Assembly: GCA_047495785.1 (NCBI GenBank)
Contig: JBLDXI010000028.1
Span: 1,798,001-1,862,000 of the forward strand
Direction: 5' to 3'
DNA: 64,000 bases
Source: Lepidodermella squamata
Lineage: Eukaryota > Gastrotricha
The notes under the pieces are model-generated. The model was not told the origin of the DNA, ran no database searches, and saw nothing but the letters and a program-made list of their open reading frames with translations. The translations under genes and the position numbers were made by a program. Every line of letters starts with the position of its first letter. Position 1 is the first letter of the stretch. Positions 32,601-42,704 of this stretch are shown piece after piece.

Positions 32601-35600
32601 GAACGAGGCTAAATTTTGAAAACAAATTCTTCAAAAACGATTTCAAAAACTTGATGAACCGTAAAAAGACCTGAAAATCGTTCTCAAGCTTCTAAAATTG
32701 GTGAATCTCGAGCGTAGATTAAGGGTCTTAAGCGCAATTTCGCACGGCTCAAATGGGCCAGCAGTTGTCAGGTTTCGAGGCCCACCCCTTGAAAAAGCTT
32801 CAAGGAGCGGGCCCCGAGCTGTTGGCGACTATCAGAACTGTTCAAACGACTATTACTGATTACTTTTCGCTTAAGAATCAGATTTTTCTAGTATACATAC
32901 GCCGCCGATGCATTTAGCAGTAATATTCGGAGCTTTGAAGCCATATAAGCGTTTTCTTTTTCAACTATCACTATAGTGGAATTTCGTTATAGTGAACAAA
33001 CTTGATGGCACGAACAGCGTTCACTATATTGAAAATATACTGTATTTTCCGACCAATTCCGACTCGTCAACATTCGATTTTAAAAGTATCAGTTTGAAAT
33101 TTGAAATCTTGTGAATTCCTTAATTTCAGAATATTTTAGTAGTATTCAAGGAACAATAGGTTTGCATTTGCAGTATTTTCAAATCAAAATATTTACCAAG
33201 ATTCGAAGCAATCGTAATAGCGTTGCCAAGTTCGGCTTTCGACGCCTTCCGCCACGGTTCCAAGTACCATTTCGAGCACTCATCCGTCAAATTACCCAGC
33301 CTCGCCAAAGCCATGCCAAACGGCCCACCAGGTCTTACGTCCAACCTTGGGGACGTACAGAACCCTGTCAGCCAGATGTAGACCCCAAACGAAGGGTCAC
33401 ATAAGGGGTAGTGCCCCTTAACAAAGCGTTCCCGCATGACAGGGCTGTCATCTAACGGAATCATCAGGGCGACAAACCGCTTGAAAATGAATCGATGTAT
33501 CGGCGACTGGGTCAAAAGTCGCATCACATCTCGCCTCGTGAACTGCCGGCCCAATTCACACATGAATTCGACGAAATTCGGGGTGGTAACAAGATCGCGC
33601 ATGGCCTGGTCTCGAAGGTCCAGTTCCTCGGTATCGTTCGGTACAAGGTGAATCAGCAGTTTGAAAACCAGTTGCATTACCACGGTCTCGAAAAATGACA
33701 TTTTCATGAAATTTACATCGGGTGAAAACAGCCGTTTGACCAGTGGTATTTGCTTGAAAATTCGCATAAGGCCGGCATTATACAACGGCCGAGTGCCACC
33801 TGCGCCGCTTTTCACGTAGAGGCATAACTCGTAAATGGTGAACAGGAAGGTCATTTCAGCCTTCGATCCGGCGGCTATGGGTAAACTGCCGATTGATATC
33901 AGCCGTTTTAGGGTGCTTTTCATTTGATCATTATCGTAAGACCATTCGCGACCTGGCTGGCGTTGGTGGCGGATCGTGCTGATGAGGGCAGCAAGTTCTA
34001 AATTAAAAAATAAGTAATACTCAAATAAATTTGAGGGGCGCAATTTTGGATAAGTCCGCCTACAATTAACAGCAGTCAAGTCCCGCAAAAAATAACCAAA
34101 ATGACCGTTTAAACGAGTGAAAAGTGAGGTTTGGCGAACTTTTTCTATTTTCCAGCAAATCTAAAAAAATTCTTATAATCCAAGATTTTGTCACTTTTTT
34201 CTTGAGGATTTTTAATTTAAAAATTTCAGACCTCTGGGATGCTCCCATGCTCCTCAAAATGCAGTAAACACAAGAGTGTCGCACTCAAGTAGTATTGATT
34301 CAGGTTGATATGGAGACACTAGCTCGATTACACCAAAATTATTACCATCAGAATTTATTACGCGGGGAATTATTGAAGCATCAATAACTCAATTTTTTTA
34401 GTCGAATTTTTTCGAAATTTGCATTTTTCACTGGTAAGCTTTCAAGCCCGATTTCTCAGCGATTTCTCAGCGACCCTGATAATCAACCTCTTTTTATTTA
34501 TTTCATTGTTTTCTTATCTCATATTATTTTTTTTATATATTTTTCAGTTTCATGTCAACCTAAGGACAATAAACTTTGAATTTAGTATCGTTCGACTCCT
34601 TGTTCATCAATCTTTCAAGTGGCACAAAATTCTCACGAAGATCAAAATTTCGCCAAGCCCCACTTTTCACTTGTAAACGGTCAAATATAGAATTGTCGCC
34701 AAAAATATAGGTCGAGTCGCTATGACAATTCGATATTTTACGGTATAACATTCGTAAATCGTTCATATCTGAACTCGCCGCACTCGATTTACTCATCGCA
34801 ACTCGCCTCCGGCTCGTTCGTGTCCCCTATTTTCCGCTAAAAATGTTCCGCTAAATTAATTCCGCTAAAAAAACTTCCGCGTTTTTACACTTCCGCCAAT
34901 GGATTTTCCGCCAGTGCATTTCCGCTTACTTCACCTTTCCGCTTACGTAGACTTCCGCTGGCAGCAGTTCCGCCTCTTTTTAATTTCAGCTAATATTTTA
35001 TTCCGCTGGCAATCAACATACAAGTAACTTGTTATATTTCAGTTTCGTATTTGTTATCACCAAATGATTGGTTTTTATTATAATGAAAGATCAGAAAATT
35101 GAAGCCAGTGATCAATCAACTGGTGTTTGGCAATTAAATTTCCGCAAAAATAATTTGGGCTTCGCAAAACATAACTCAAAATTTAAGGTTTGAAAAAATT
35201 CGAACATGATAAATAGCAAATTGCGATATAGATCAATCGGGCTCATTTGAAGAGTCATCGGAGGAACACGAATCCGAGCTCGGTTGATACTCTGAGCCGT
35301 CATCGACTTCTATGGCGGTGCCGGAGCCTTGTGCAGGGTTTCCGGGGAGACCTTCGACTGGTCTTTAGAGCTCTTGAACAAAATCGGCGAAAACTTGACG
35401 GCGAGAATTATAGGATAACAATAATTTGATGTCGCATCAATTAATTTGTTAATTAACAATTTGTTAAGAGAATTTGTTGAAGCTCATTTTGAACTATTGG
35501 AAAATTTGAAAAAAATTAAAAAAATTTCGATTACAAATAACGACTTCGAAATTTCCAGTCCTAGCCCTTTATAAGTTAAGAGAAAATATGTCAGCGGAAA

Positions 35601-37909
35601 ATTATTGTAGCGGAAAAACATTGGCGGAAATATCATTGAGCGGAAATATCACTTGGCGGAAACTCGAATAGCGGAAATTGTTTTAGCGGAAACGCCGTGG
35701 CGGAAAAGCATTGGCGGAAAAGAGGGAGAACCCTGGCAAATACTATCGAAACTATATTTGTATGGTATGACATGAGTAAAACGTTTATATCTGTACGGAG
35801 CCGCCCGAGATTTACGAGTCGTAACGAGCCGGTTCTCCCTCTTTTCCGCCAATGCTTTTCCGCCACGGCGTTTCCGCTAAAACAATTTCCGCTATTCGAG
35901 TTTCCGCCAAGTGATATTTCCGCTCAATGATATTTCCGACTCGTTCCGGCTCGTTACGACTCGTAAATCTCGGGCGGCTCCGTACAGATATAAACGTTTT
36001 ACTCATGTCATACCATACAAATATAGTTTCGATAGTATTTGCCAGGGCATGTGCAAAAAAATGTAACTGGCACAATAATAATATTGAATCAGGCGAAACT
36101 AGTACTTGGGAATAGTACAACCCAATCGCGAATTGATCGTAGAGAATGGGTTGGGTTTCCAAACAAAATTGAGCGAGGGAGCAATTAAGACGGAAATAAA
36201 TTAGATCTTGCAATTTCTCAATTTTTCTTCGCGTGCGTCTCAAATAATCCGAAACAGTGTTCAGACTTTTGCCCACTGGACCACGCTCAGTGGCAGGCAC
36301 GAAAATTATTCCTCATCCTTCCATATTCCATATTCCATATTATAAAAATACTCCGTTGAGTAAAGGGGTAGGGGTATAGTTAATCGGCGTACAATTTTCA
36401 AACCTTATGAAGCCAGCCAGGTTTAGGAATTTTTTTGAGTTAACAATTCACAATTTTTTTGCATTTCCATCTTGTTTTCTATTCCCCTAAGCCAACAGTT
36501 CGTATTTTCATTAGTGCCAATTTTGAATAATCTGGAATCTGTCCGAAAGGAAGCTAGAAGGAGACCTAAAATTCCTTCCTATTAAGAAAAACACCAGCTT
36601 CGAGATGCTTATTTTCGCATTTACAGAGACGAATCGCCGAAAAATCGGCTCGCTCCGCTCGCATTATATTTCGTTAGGTTATTTTTTGTTTTCTTTTTTT
36701 TTAGCAATATAAAAGACCTTACTCCATAGAACAGCATCGAAGACTTTAGGCTTTTAGCTTCAGGGAATTATATCAGTGATTTTTTAATCGCGTATCAACT
36801 AGTTTCGCGAGCTTCGAACCAGTGGACCAGTGGCTTAGCGAAAAAATCAAAAAATCACAATTTATTCCAAATTCGCGTACAATTTTTTGCAATTTCTTTC
36901 CAGTGGCAGACACTTTCTAGTCACGAAAAAAAATCGGAGAGCTAATCTGAAATTGGGCAAACGCGTGTTAAATTTCCAAAATTGAAAAATTATGGATTTA
37001 CAGGTAAAATTTCACTTCGGTTTCCAATTTCCGGAGAGCAAAACTGTTTTCATCAGACATCAGACATATTCTTTTATCAGACATATTCAGACCAATGTCT
37101 TCTTTTATCAGACATATGTCTTATTTCCACCAGAAATGTCAAATTTTAGGTTGTCGGATAAAATGAAGACAAAGGTACGTCTGACGAAAAAATTCATAAA
37201 CAAATTTGTAGAACGAAAGCTATATTTAACTTTTGAAATACATATTATTGCCCAACCTTACGATACGTTGGGAAATTTAAATTGCGAGGCAGTTGTAATT
37301 AAGGTTTGGAGTAAATGCTGTTAAAATTGAGTCGCACTTCGGATGAAATCATTCACGTGCCGGATGACTAATTTACTTACCTTTGAGAAAATCTGGGGTT
37401 ACAGGAGGCATGGCGTACCGAATGGCTCTTAGATATTTCTCAGCAATTTCATCGTAGCCCAAATGCGTGAAAGCCATGGCGCACAACTGGCACGCCCGGG
37501 CTGAATTTTTGTCGATTTGAAACGCCAACTTCGAGTAGACGGCCGCTTCCTCGAACTGTTGCAGCCGAATCAAACACAGCGCGGCATTTGTGTAGAAACG
37601 AGTGTCGCTGGGCGGCGGCCAGTCGCTCGAACAAATCGCCGATTTGTATGTCTCAAAGGCGCCGAGGAAATCTTCAGCTTCGTACAATTTGTTGCCCTCA
37701 AGACGCAGCTTTTCTTGCTTATCGGCGATTTCTTTTAGGGAGGATTCACCACCGCTCAGTTCGGTTCGAATATTCTTGTGTAGTTGCGTAACATCGCTGA
37801 CTGATTTGATACCGATTAACAAATTTAGTGTTTCCGATACGTCTGCATTCGGCGAAGAAATTCTATCACCGTACTCGAATTTACCGAACAAAGCCTCGAA
37901 GGTTTTCAT
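29693..37909 (-). CDS. TPR-array gene T1, frame-broken in exon 3 (possible pseudogene)
   Basis: Exons in transcription order: 37381-37909 (529 nt), 33197-33997 (801 nt), 29693-30202 (510 nt). Exons 1 and 2 are intact, with 'SSDWPPPSDTRFYTNAA', 'RIFKQIPLVKRLFS', 'DLRDQAMRDLVTTPNF', 'MRERFVKGHYPLCDP' and 'EPWRKASKAELGNAIT'. Exon 3 opens correctly ('GHLIYFIARQ'), but the downstream blocks ('ITPTLFWQGATGDK', 'VSRNLSIVMRDLRR', 'LKGSFIEDL') are in another frame. The spacing needs one nucleotide fewer (or two more) between about 30150 and 30176; read literally, translation ends soon after at a TAA. This could be a real one-base insertion, an assembly error or a polymorphism. Introns of 3383 and 2994 nt hold a foldback structure, two MITE families and an LTR. 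The splice-like TTTTGTAG lies 8 nt before the ATG at 37909. Confidence 0.7.
32061..32265 (+). mobile_element. Candidate retrotransposon LTR (32061-32245) with primer-binding site
   Basis: The segment begins TGTGACCGG and ends GGGACCGTCACA, so it has the TG...CA ends and inverted termini of an LTR, and is 185 bp long. It contains a TATA-like TGTATATAAA at 32159-32168 and an AATAAA near its 3' part, the expected order of promoter and polyadenylation signals. Right after it, at 32247, TGGCACCGAGACCCGG looks like a tRNA primer-binding site. Only 26 bases later a MITE interrupts the sequence. No second LTR or pol gene is seen. Upstream (31696-32025) lies a GC-rich ORF of unknown origin. Confidence 0.45.
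32275..33042. mobile_element. Pogo/Tigger-like MITE with 69-bp terminal inverted repeats
   Basis: A 768-bp element flanked by TA on both sides (32273-32274 and 33043-33044). Its ends are inverted repeats starting CAGTATATTTTCAATATAG: left 32275-32343, right 32974-33042, with almost no mismatches over 69 bp. TA targets and CAGT ends are typical of the pogo/Tigger branch of Tc1-mariner elements. The interior is non-coding and repeats the subterminal word TATAGTGAAC, including a second internal 'ACAGTATATTATCG' end-like segment near 32394. It inserted beside the LTR primer-binding site inside T1 intron 2. Low divergence between the ends suggests a recent insertion. Confidence 0.85.
34102..34684. 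mobile_element. MITE-like element, copy 2 (GACCGTT terminal inverted repeats)
   Basis: About 583 bp in T1 intron 1. The left end is TGACCGTTTAAACGAGTGAA followed by AAGTGAGGTTTGGCGAA. The right end, read in reverse, is TTGACCGTTTACAAGTGAAA followed by AGTGGGGCTTGGCGAA. The interior matches the copy at 1621-2126 in the same order. It is non-coding. Two copies in 64 kb indicate a moderately abundant family. Confidence 0.65.
34738..35010. repeat. TTCCGC-rich arm with flanking B-like segment (diverged)
   Basis: From about 34833 the word TTCCGC (often TTCCGCTAA or TTCCGCCA) recurs irregularly roughly every 12-25 bases. The preceding 95 bases resemble segment B of the palindrome at 35631-36045 in the same order, and the TTCCGC part resembles its A' arm. 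This looks like one terminus of a foldback-type element whose other terminus is the structure at 35590-36045. The roughly 580 bp between them hold no recognisable gene. Confidence 0.5.
35631..36045. repeat. Double palindrome A-B-A'-B'
   Basis: Four blocks: A 35631-35732 (102 bp, repeated GCGGAAA words), B 35733-35830 (98 bp), A' 35831-35932 (reverse complement of A), 15 bp of spacer, B' 35948-36045 (reverse complement of B). The arms appear identical over their whole length, so translations of both strands contain the same peptides. A/A' can fold with B as loop, or B/B' can fold with A' as loop. It lies in T1 intron 1. No ORF of known type. GCGGAAA words extend A leftwards to about 35590. Confidence 0.8.
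37040..37135. repeat. Short imperfect repeats of CAGACAT
   Basis: The words CAGACATATT and TTTTATCAGACAT recur several times over about 95 bp in T1 intron 1. It looks like a small degenerate minisatellite. The rest of the intron on either side (36050-37380) shows no genes. Confidence 0.4.
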
Positions 37910-38225
37910 GATAATATCTACAAAACACACGAGGAAAAAGATGAAAGTGAAAAAATTTAGAACCTATTATTTTTGTTTGACAGGGCAAACAGAAAACCAC
38001 AGCCCTAAATAGCAGCTAATGATGGCGTTTGTCCATCTACAGTAAAGAGCCTTTCGACCTTATTTTATTATAACGGAAGTTTTCGTCTATTGCTCTAAAC
38101 GTAATTTTTTTTATGAATGAAGTGCGCGCCTGAACGGCACGTTTAGGGGCACGCGTTATTATTGCTTTGACCTCATTGCCGATTCGCCGTATATTTTCGG
38201 CGAGCAATATGGATATTCGGCGAGG

Positions 38226-39098
38226 GTCACATTTTTTTTAACATCAAATTTACTTTTTTCAACATCAAATTACTTTTTCTATCATCAAACTCTTTTTTCA
38301 ACAGCAAATTTCGATATGTTAATTTTCGCGATCGACACTCATTAAAGCCCTTGATGATGACCGGTCCGGAAAAATAACAGAAAATTCGGACAAACAATGT
38401 AGTTTGTTGCTGTCGAACCCGTTCAAGAAATTATAGAAAATTGAGTTAGCTGCAATTTTGCAAAGTTACGGACAAATATTTGATTTTTGGCCAAAAAATA
38501 TTGAATTTTTTAATATTTGTCTGAATAATTTTACGATTCTTATTTTTGCGAAGACAATGATTCAAATGAGTGAAATTAGTCAGGGCCCTTCAAGGTCAAG
38601 TCGCCGGAACGTTTTACGCCGTCTTGTGACGCTGCTTCGCCCCGGATGCCATCAGCACCCATGTCTCGCCGTCGAGATGCAACTTTGCCTGGCACTGACA
38701 TCGTTCGTAGCCGGACTTTCGCTTGTCTGACAATAGCGACAATAACAATAGTTGATGTCGTCACCGTTTGCAAGGTCTCTTTATAATTCAAAATGTCTTT
38801 CAACCACTATGAATCGCCAAAAAATCCAATAATCGATTAGCGCAGACCCCCTGATTTTTGATAATAGCTTCTTTTCTGAGGCGTGCTACTCAGATGTTTT
38901 GTTTATTGGTCTGGCACGAGTCTGGGCCCCGCTATCATCACCTGAGGTGATAGGCACATAAAATCCACAACTTCATCATGAAAGTATATTATATCAAATA
39001 ATAATTTCTGAAGTTTGCTGTTGAAAAAAGAGTTTGATGATAGAAAAAGTAATTTGATGTTGAAAAAAGTAAATTTGATGTTAAAAAAAATATTTTCC
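38226..39098. mobile_element. Foldback-like element with arms built of 20-bp repeats
   Basis: Two inverted arms of about 82 bp (38231-38312 and 39010-39091) are nearly identical. Each arm consists of four tandem copies of a ~20-bp unit of the form TTTTTTCAACATCAAATTAC. The 873-bp element is flanked on both sides by the direct 10-mer TTCGGCGAGG (38216-38225 and 39099-39108), which could be the target-site duplication. Long inverted repeats made of short tandem repeats are the hallmark of foldback transposons. The centre has no recognisable ORF. It lies upstream of both T1 (minus) and the first GPCR gene (plus). Confidence 0.6.
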
Positions 39099-39109
39099 TT
39101 CGGCGAGGA

Positions 39110-40370
39110 CAGCCACAATTGATTGAAGGAAAAAATGGCTCAACTTTGTTTCAATTTTGACCGATTTTGACCGGCAAGCTGGTGGTACAATCACAATATA
39201 AAAGTCGGAAAAAAACAGTTTTTAAAATTGGTTGGTTCTTTGTTCTTTGATGCGAATCGTACAGTCGCTGAAGTAATTAAAGTTTGAGCACTCATATCGC
39301 TATGATTCGTCACGAATGATGTCAGCAATTTTGTTTGCCGTGCTAACCTCCGGCTTCAGATCATGTTGAGGGCTATTTGGATGCTAGCGGTCACGCAATT
39401 TTTGCTTGATGCTAGATGAATGATTGATTTCCCAAGTCACACGCCTTCTATCATCTTTCTTCAGATGTTGAAAAGGTATCTACTACGCAGTTTATTGAAG
39501 ACTTCTGACGCTCGATTCCCAGCAAATTGGACTTAATTTTCATCTCGGCTTTAATTTCTTTCTGAGTTTAATTTGTTTCTGAGCAGCATATTGATCCAGG
39601 AAATCGAATGAATTGCGAATATTGCAGCTTGCATTCACAGCTTCAAAAGACAAATGAGAGACTAAAAATCAGTGAATTGGCCCATTTTTTGCAACTGGTA
39701 CCCTACAGATACCCTGTCCGAACTCCGTAGGCTGAGGTAGGTTTCTCAATTACTTGGGTCCAGTTTGCTGCAAGCGCGAGCTGGGGATAATTAGCCACAC
39801 AAATCTCCAAAACTCTACTTCGGTCTACGTGCGTCTGTCAAATTTCTACTAGCAATTTGTATGCTATATGTACCTATTGTTGGTTCACGATGGGAGGCTT
39901 CAATTCTCTAGTTGACGCATAGTTGACCGATGAGCCGAAAGGTCAGTCGAATATGGACCTGGTTGCTAACCAACGCCAGCATCCCTTGGCGATCACTTCA
40001 TCCATTCAATTTTTGTGGTGAGTGTGAAACATGTGCGATTAAAGAGGTTCAGGAAACAAGAGCAGAAAACGTTTCATTTGTCCTTATACCTTCGGGTTCA
40101 AAAACCGGCAGTGACAGCAGACAATCCAATAGCTATACCCATGACAGGAAAAGATAAAGGCGCACGCATTTGGTGCAGAGGCGATTGTCAGGTACATTAT
40201 GCGCTCGGTGAGTCGGAAATGACTAACATTTCGGCAAAGTCAGAGTCGAATTTCAGTCACTGGCGAAGAGTTCAGCCACTTCTCGAGTGATTTGCTGGAG
40301 CTATTTTAGTAGAGGAAACCTATTATAACACGAATTCTCAGATACGCATATTTGATCACAGAAAGCTTTA
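39110..40370. other. Intergenic region upstream of the first GPCR gene
   Basis: Open frames of 75-91 codons (for example about 40015-40290, plus strand) lack recognisable domains and good starts. The stretch should contain the promoter of the first GPCR gene, but no clear TATA box or initiator stands out. A possible 3' splice site (GATCACAG) lies 9 nt before that gene's ATG. Confidence 0.3.
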
Positions 40371-42704
40371 ATGCTCATTGAAACTCTAGTTTTATGTTGT
40401 ATTGGAGGTATTGGGGTGATTCTCGCTCAAGACAACTCGTCGGTCTACTTGACGATGCTTGCCTTTCTACCAGCAAGAAACGACAGCCAATTGTCTGCAT
40501 GTGAAGCAGCTGTCAGATTTGTTATCGATTCCGTAAATAGCCGGCAGGATATTCTGCCCGATTTTGTTTTTCGTCTCCAGATAGAAAATGAAGGTCCAGA
40601 GGCCGTTCTCGCTAATTCTGGCGCCATAAGTTTCTACCGAAGACAAAGTGAATGGGCTGAGAGCTTTATGGCTCCAATCGTTTTCGGGCCTACAACGTCA
40701 TGCAACACCGTAGCCTTGACTCTGAAACATCTTCAACTCACGCAATATTCACCGCGTTGTAGCGGACCGGCAATTTCTAGGAAAGCTGATCTTTTCAGTT
40801 CACTTTTCACGGTGCAAACTTCAACTGAATTTAATGTTGTTGCCGGCTTGGCATTCCTCAAGCTCATCGGACAGTGGCGAGAAATCGCGATTTTGACCAA
40901 CGCTAACAACTCGAATGACTATCTTGTTGCAGATCGCATGAATGAAATTGCCAGTAATAATGGTATAGAAGTAGTCCTTTATGACAGCACGTTTGAAATC
41001 AACATTGAAACTGTAACTGCACTCAACATTAGCGACGCAAGAATCATCGTTCTATCGTTATCTACGCGAAACAATTGCTTAAAATTTCTATGCCTCTCTC
41101 ATCTTGTTGGTATGCGGTCTCCATATTATGTTTTTGTCAATTTACTGTGGTGTTCTTTTGAGATGAATCAGCTCGATTTCCCGATAGTTGAAGGCTGCAC
41201 GATAGAGATAGTTTTTGAGCAGCTTGAAATATACTTCTTTACCGGTTCGCTTCCGGTTCCGGTGAATTTGTCTACGTCCTCATCGAGAGCGATATCATCT
41301 TTAGGCCACTCAATTGCTGAGTTCGACAATTATATGAGACCGTATGCCTTGTCACCGGATTTTTCGACGCGATACATTTGTCACGATGCGATTTTGACAG
41401 CCGTTATGAACGCAGACAAAGCAGATCAGATTCTGAGATTGCAGAACCTTAGCTTAGCGGCATTCGAAACGTACCCCGCTTTCGTTGCTGATATTGTGAG
41501 AAATGTTTCAGCTAACACTGATTTGCATGGTTTCCGGCTGGGTCGACTTGCGTTCAAAAAATTAGGCGAAGTATCAAATGACCATTTCTGGATCGTTCAA
41601 ATGAGAAAGGCTACTATTGACCTTCTTGTGAAACTTGAGCGAAAAACGAGTCTTGGCTTCGACTTGAGTAACTACTCAATTATACTGTTGGGGGAACCAA
41701 AATGGCCGTTAAGCAAAGCACCAAAGGATTTATCTGATACAATTGATATCCCGATATTATGCGATCCAAACCAAATAACAACTTTTCTTGCACTTGGTGT
41801 TTCCACCATTCAATGCATTTCGATATATACTTTCATAAGGCGTAAAGCTTCCACAGTTGTATTCAAAACGCGAAGTGCATCTTTACTCCTTTCAATTTGC
41901 CTGCTGATGAACAGCGCGGCTATTCTTATTCCTGTCGGCTCAAACTGGTTCCCAGAGGTTGAATGCAGGATGAGATTTATCGTCTTTGGCATAGCAGTAG
42001 CCTTGATAAAATGTTTCGTCTTCATCCACGGTGCCCGAATATTGGCAGGTATTAAAAGAGTTACTCCTAGTGAGATAACCCTTAGAAAAGTGGATATTGC
42101 TTGTGACAATCGAAAATCTGCTGGAAGGAAACGGAAAGCCCGAGCGAGGAAGACCAAATCCAAGAAGCCTAAGAAGTCTAAAAGTAGTGATTCTACGGTT
42201 ACATTTGATAGCCGAAGTCCATTAATTTCCAAGAAAATAGGATTTGCCTCAGGCTTTTATTTCGCCTTTAAAGTGGCGATCCTAATTGGATTCTCAAGCC
42301 TTTTCAGGGCTCAAATCGAATTCAGTGTATCACTACCACACTTTGACGCGTATATGGATGCGTATATTGATTTCGTCGAGACATACTGTTTTACACCTCA
42401 TTTGATTGAACTGGTAGCTATGCTTTTCTCGACCGACTTCGTTTTGATGATTGGCACTCTGTTCATTTGTAACAGGGTAGGATATTATAAGTTGGAAAAT
42501 ACTTTGCGACTAGAATTCAAGGCCATCTCACTTGCAGCAGTGAATCAATGTGTCTTGTTGATGGGTTTTTTACTGGTTTTTGTAACTCTTACAACTTCAG
42601 CGTCATTTTGTGGTAAAGCGTTGCTGTTGTCCGCCTGGCTTCTTATATATTCCATCAGCACTTTCGCCATTTTTGTATTGCCCAAGTTGAGAAGGGAGCC
42701 ATGA
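40371..42704 (+). CDS. GABA-B-receptor-like class C GPCR, copy 1
   Basis: Intronless, 777 aa. Residues 1-19 form a signal peptide. Residues about 24-440 are a Venus-flytrap ligand-binding domain of the ANF-receptor/LIVBP fold: 'YLTMLAFLP', 'DILPDFVFRLQ', 'SDARIIVLSL' and 'FLCLSHLVGMRSPYYVFV' correspond to conserved GABA-B receptor positions. Seven hydrophobic segments follow at about 469-490, 503-523, 535-558, 623-645, 683-702, 720-742 and 747-771. They end in 'IFVLPKLRREP', like the IF(V)PK end of TM7 in GABA-B receptors. Cys532 at the top of TM3 and Cys673 before TM5 can form the usual class C disulphide. The second intracellular loop is long and very basic (about 581-605). There is no long cytoplasmic tail and no coiled coil, unlike vertebrate GABA-B subunits. 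Poly(A) signal at 42766-42771. Ligand unknown. Confidence 0.85.
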   Translation: MLIETLVLCCIGGIGVILAQDNSSVYLTMLAFLPARNDSQLSACEAAVRFVIDSVNSRQDILPDFVFRLQIENEGPEAVLANSGAISFYRRQSEWAESFMAPIVFGPTTSCNTVALTLKHLQLTQYSPRCSGPAISRKADLFSSLFTVQTSTEFNVVAGLAFLKLIGQWREIAILTNANNSNDYLVADRMNEIASNNGIEVVLYDSTFEINIETVTALNISDARIIVLSLSTRNNCLKFLCLSHLVGMRSPYYVFVNLLWCSFEMNQLDFPIVEGCTIEIVFEQLEIYFFTGSLPVPVNLSTSSSRAISSLGHSIAEFDNYMRPYALSPDFSTRYICHDAILTAVMNADKADQILRLQNLSLAAFETYPAFVADIVRNVSANTDLHGFRLGRLAFKKLGEVSNDHFWIVQMRKATIDLLVKLERKTSLGFDLSNYSIILLGEPKWPLSKAPKDLSDTIDIPILCDPNQITTFLALGVSTIQCISIYTFIRRKASTVVFKTRSASLLLSICLLMNSAAILIPVGSNWFPEVECRMRFIVFGIAVALIKCFVFIHGARILAGIKRVTPSEITLRKVDIACDNRKSAGRKRKARARKTKSKKPKKSKSSDSTVTFDSRSPLISKKIGFASGFYFAFKVAILIGFSSLFRAQIEFSVSLPHFDAYMDAYIDFVETYCFTPHLIELVAMLFSTDFVLMIGTLFICNRVGYYKLENTLRLEFKAISLAAVNQCVLLMGFLLVFVTLTTSASFCGKALLLSAWLLIYSISTFAIFVLPKLRREP

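Noticed and set aside
35633-35930. Identical 77-residue proteins on both strands
   Set aside because: They arise from the A/B inverted repeats rather than from two genes.
40015-40290. 91-codon frame upstream of the first GPCR gene
   Set aside because: No domain, weak start and no splice signals connecting it to the GPCR; left as intergenic.
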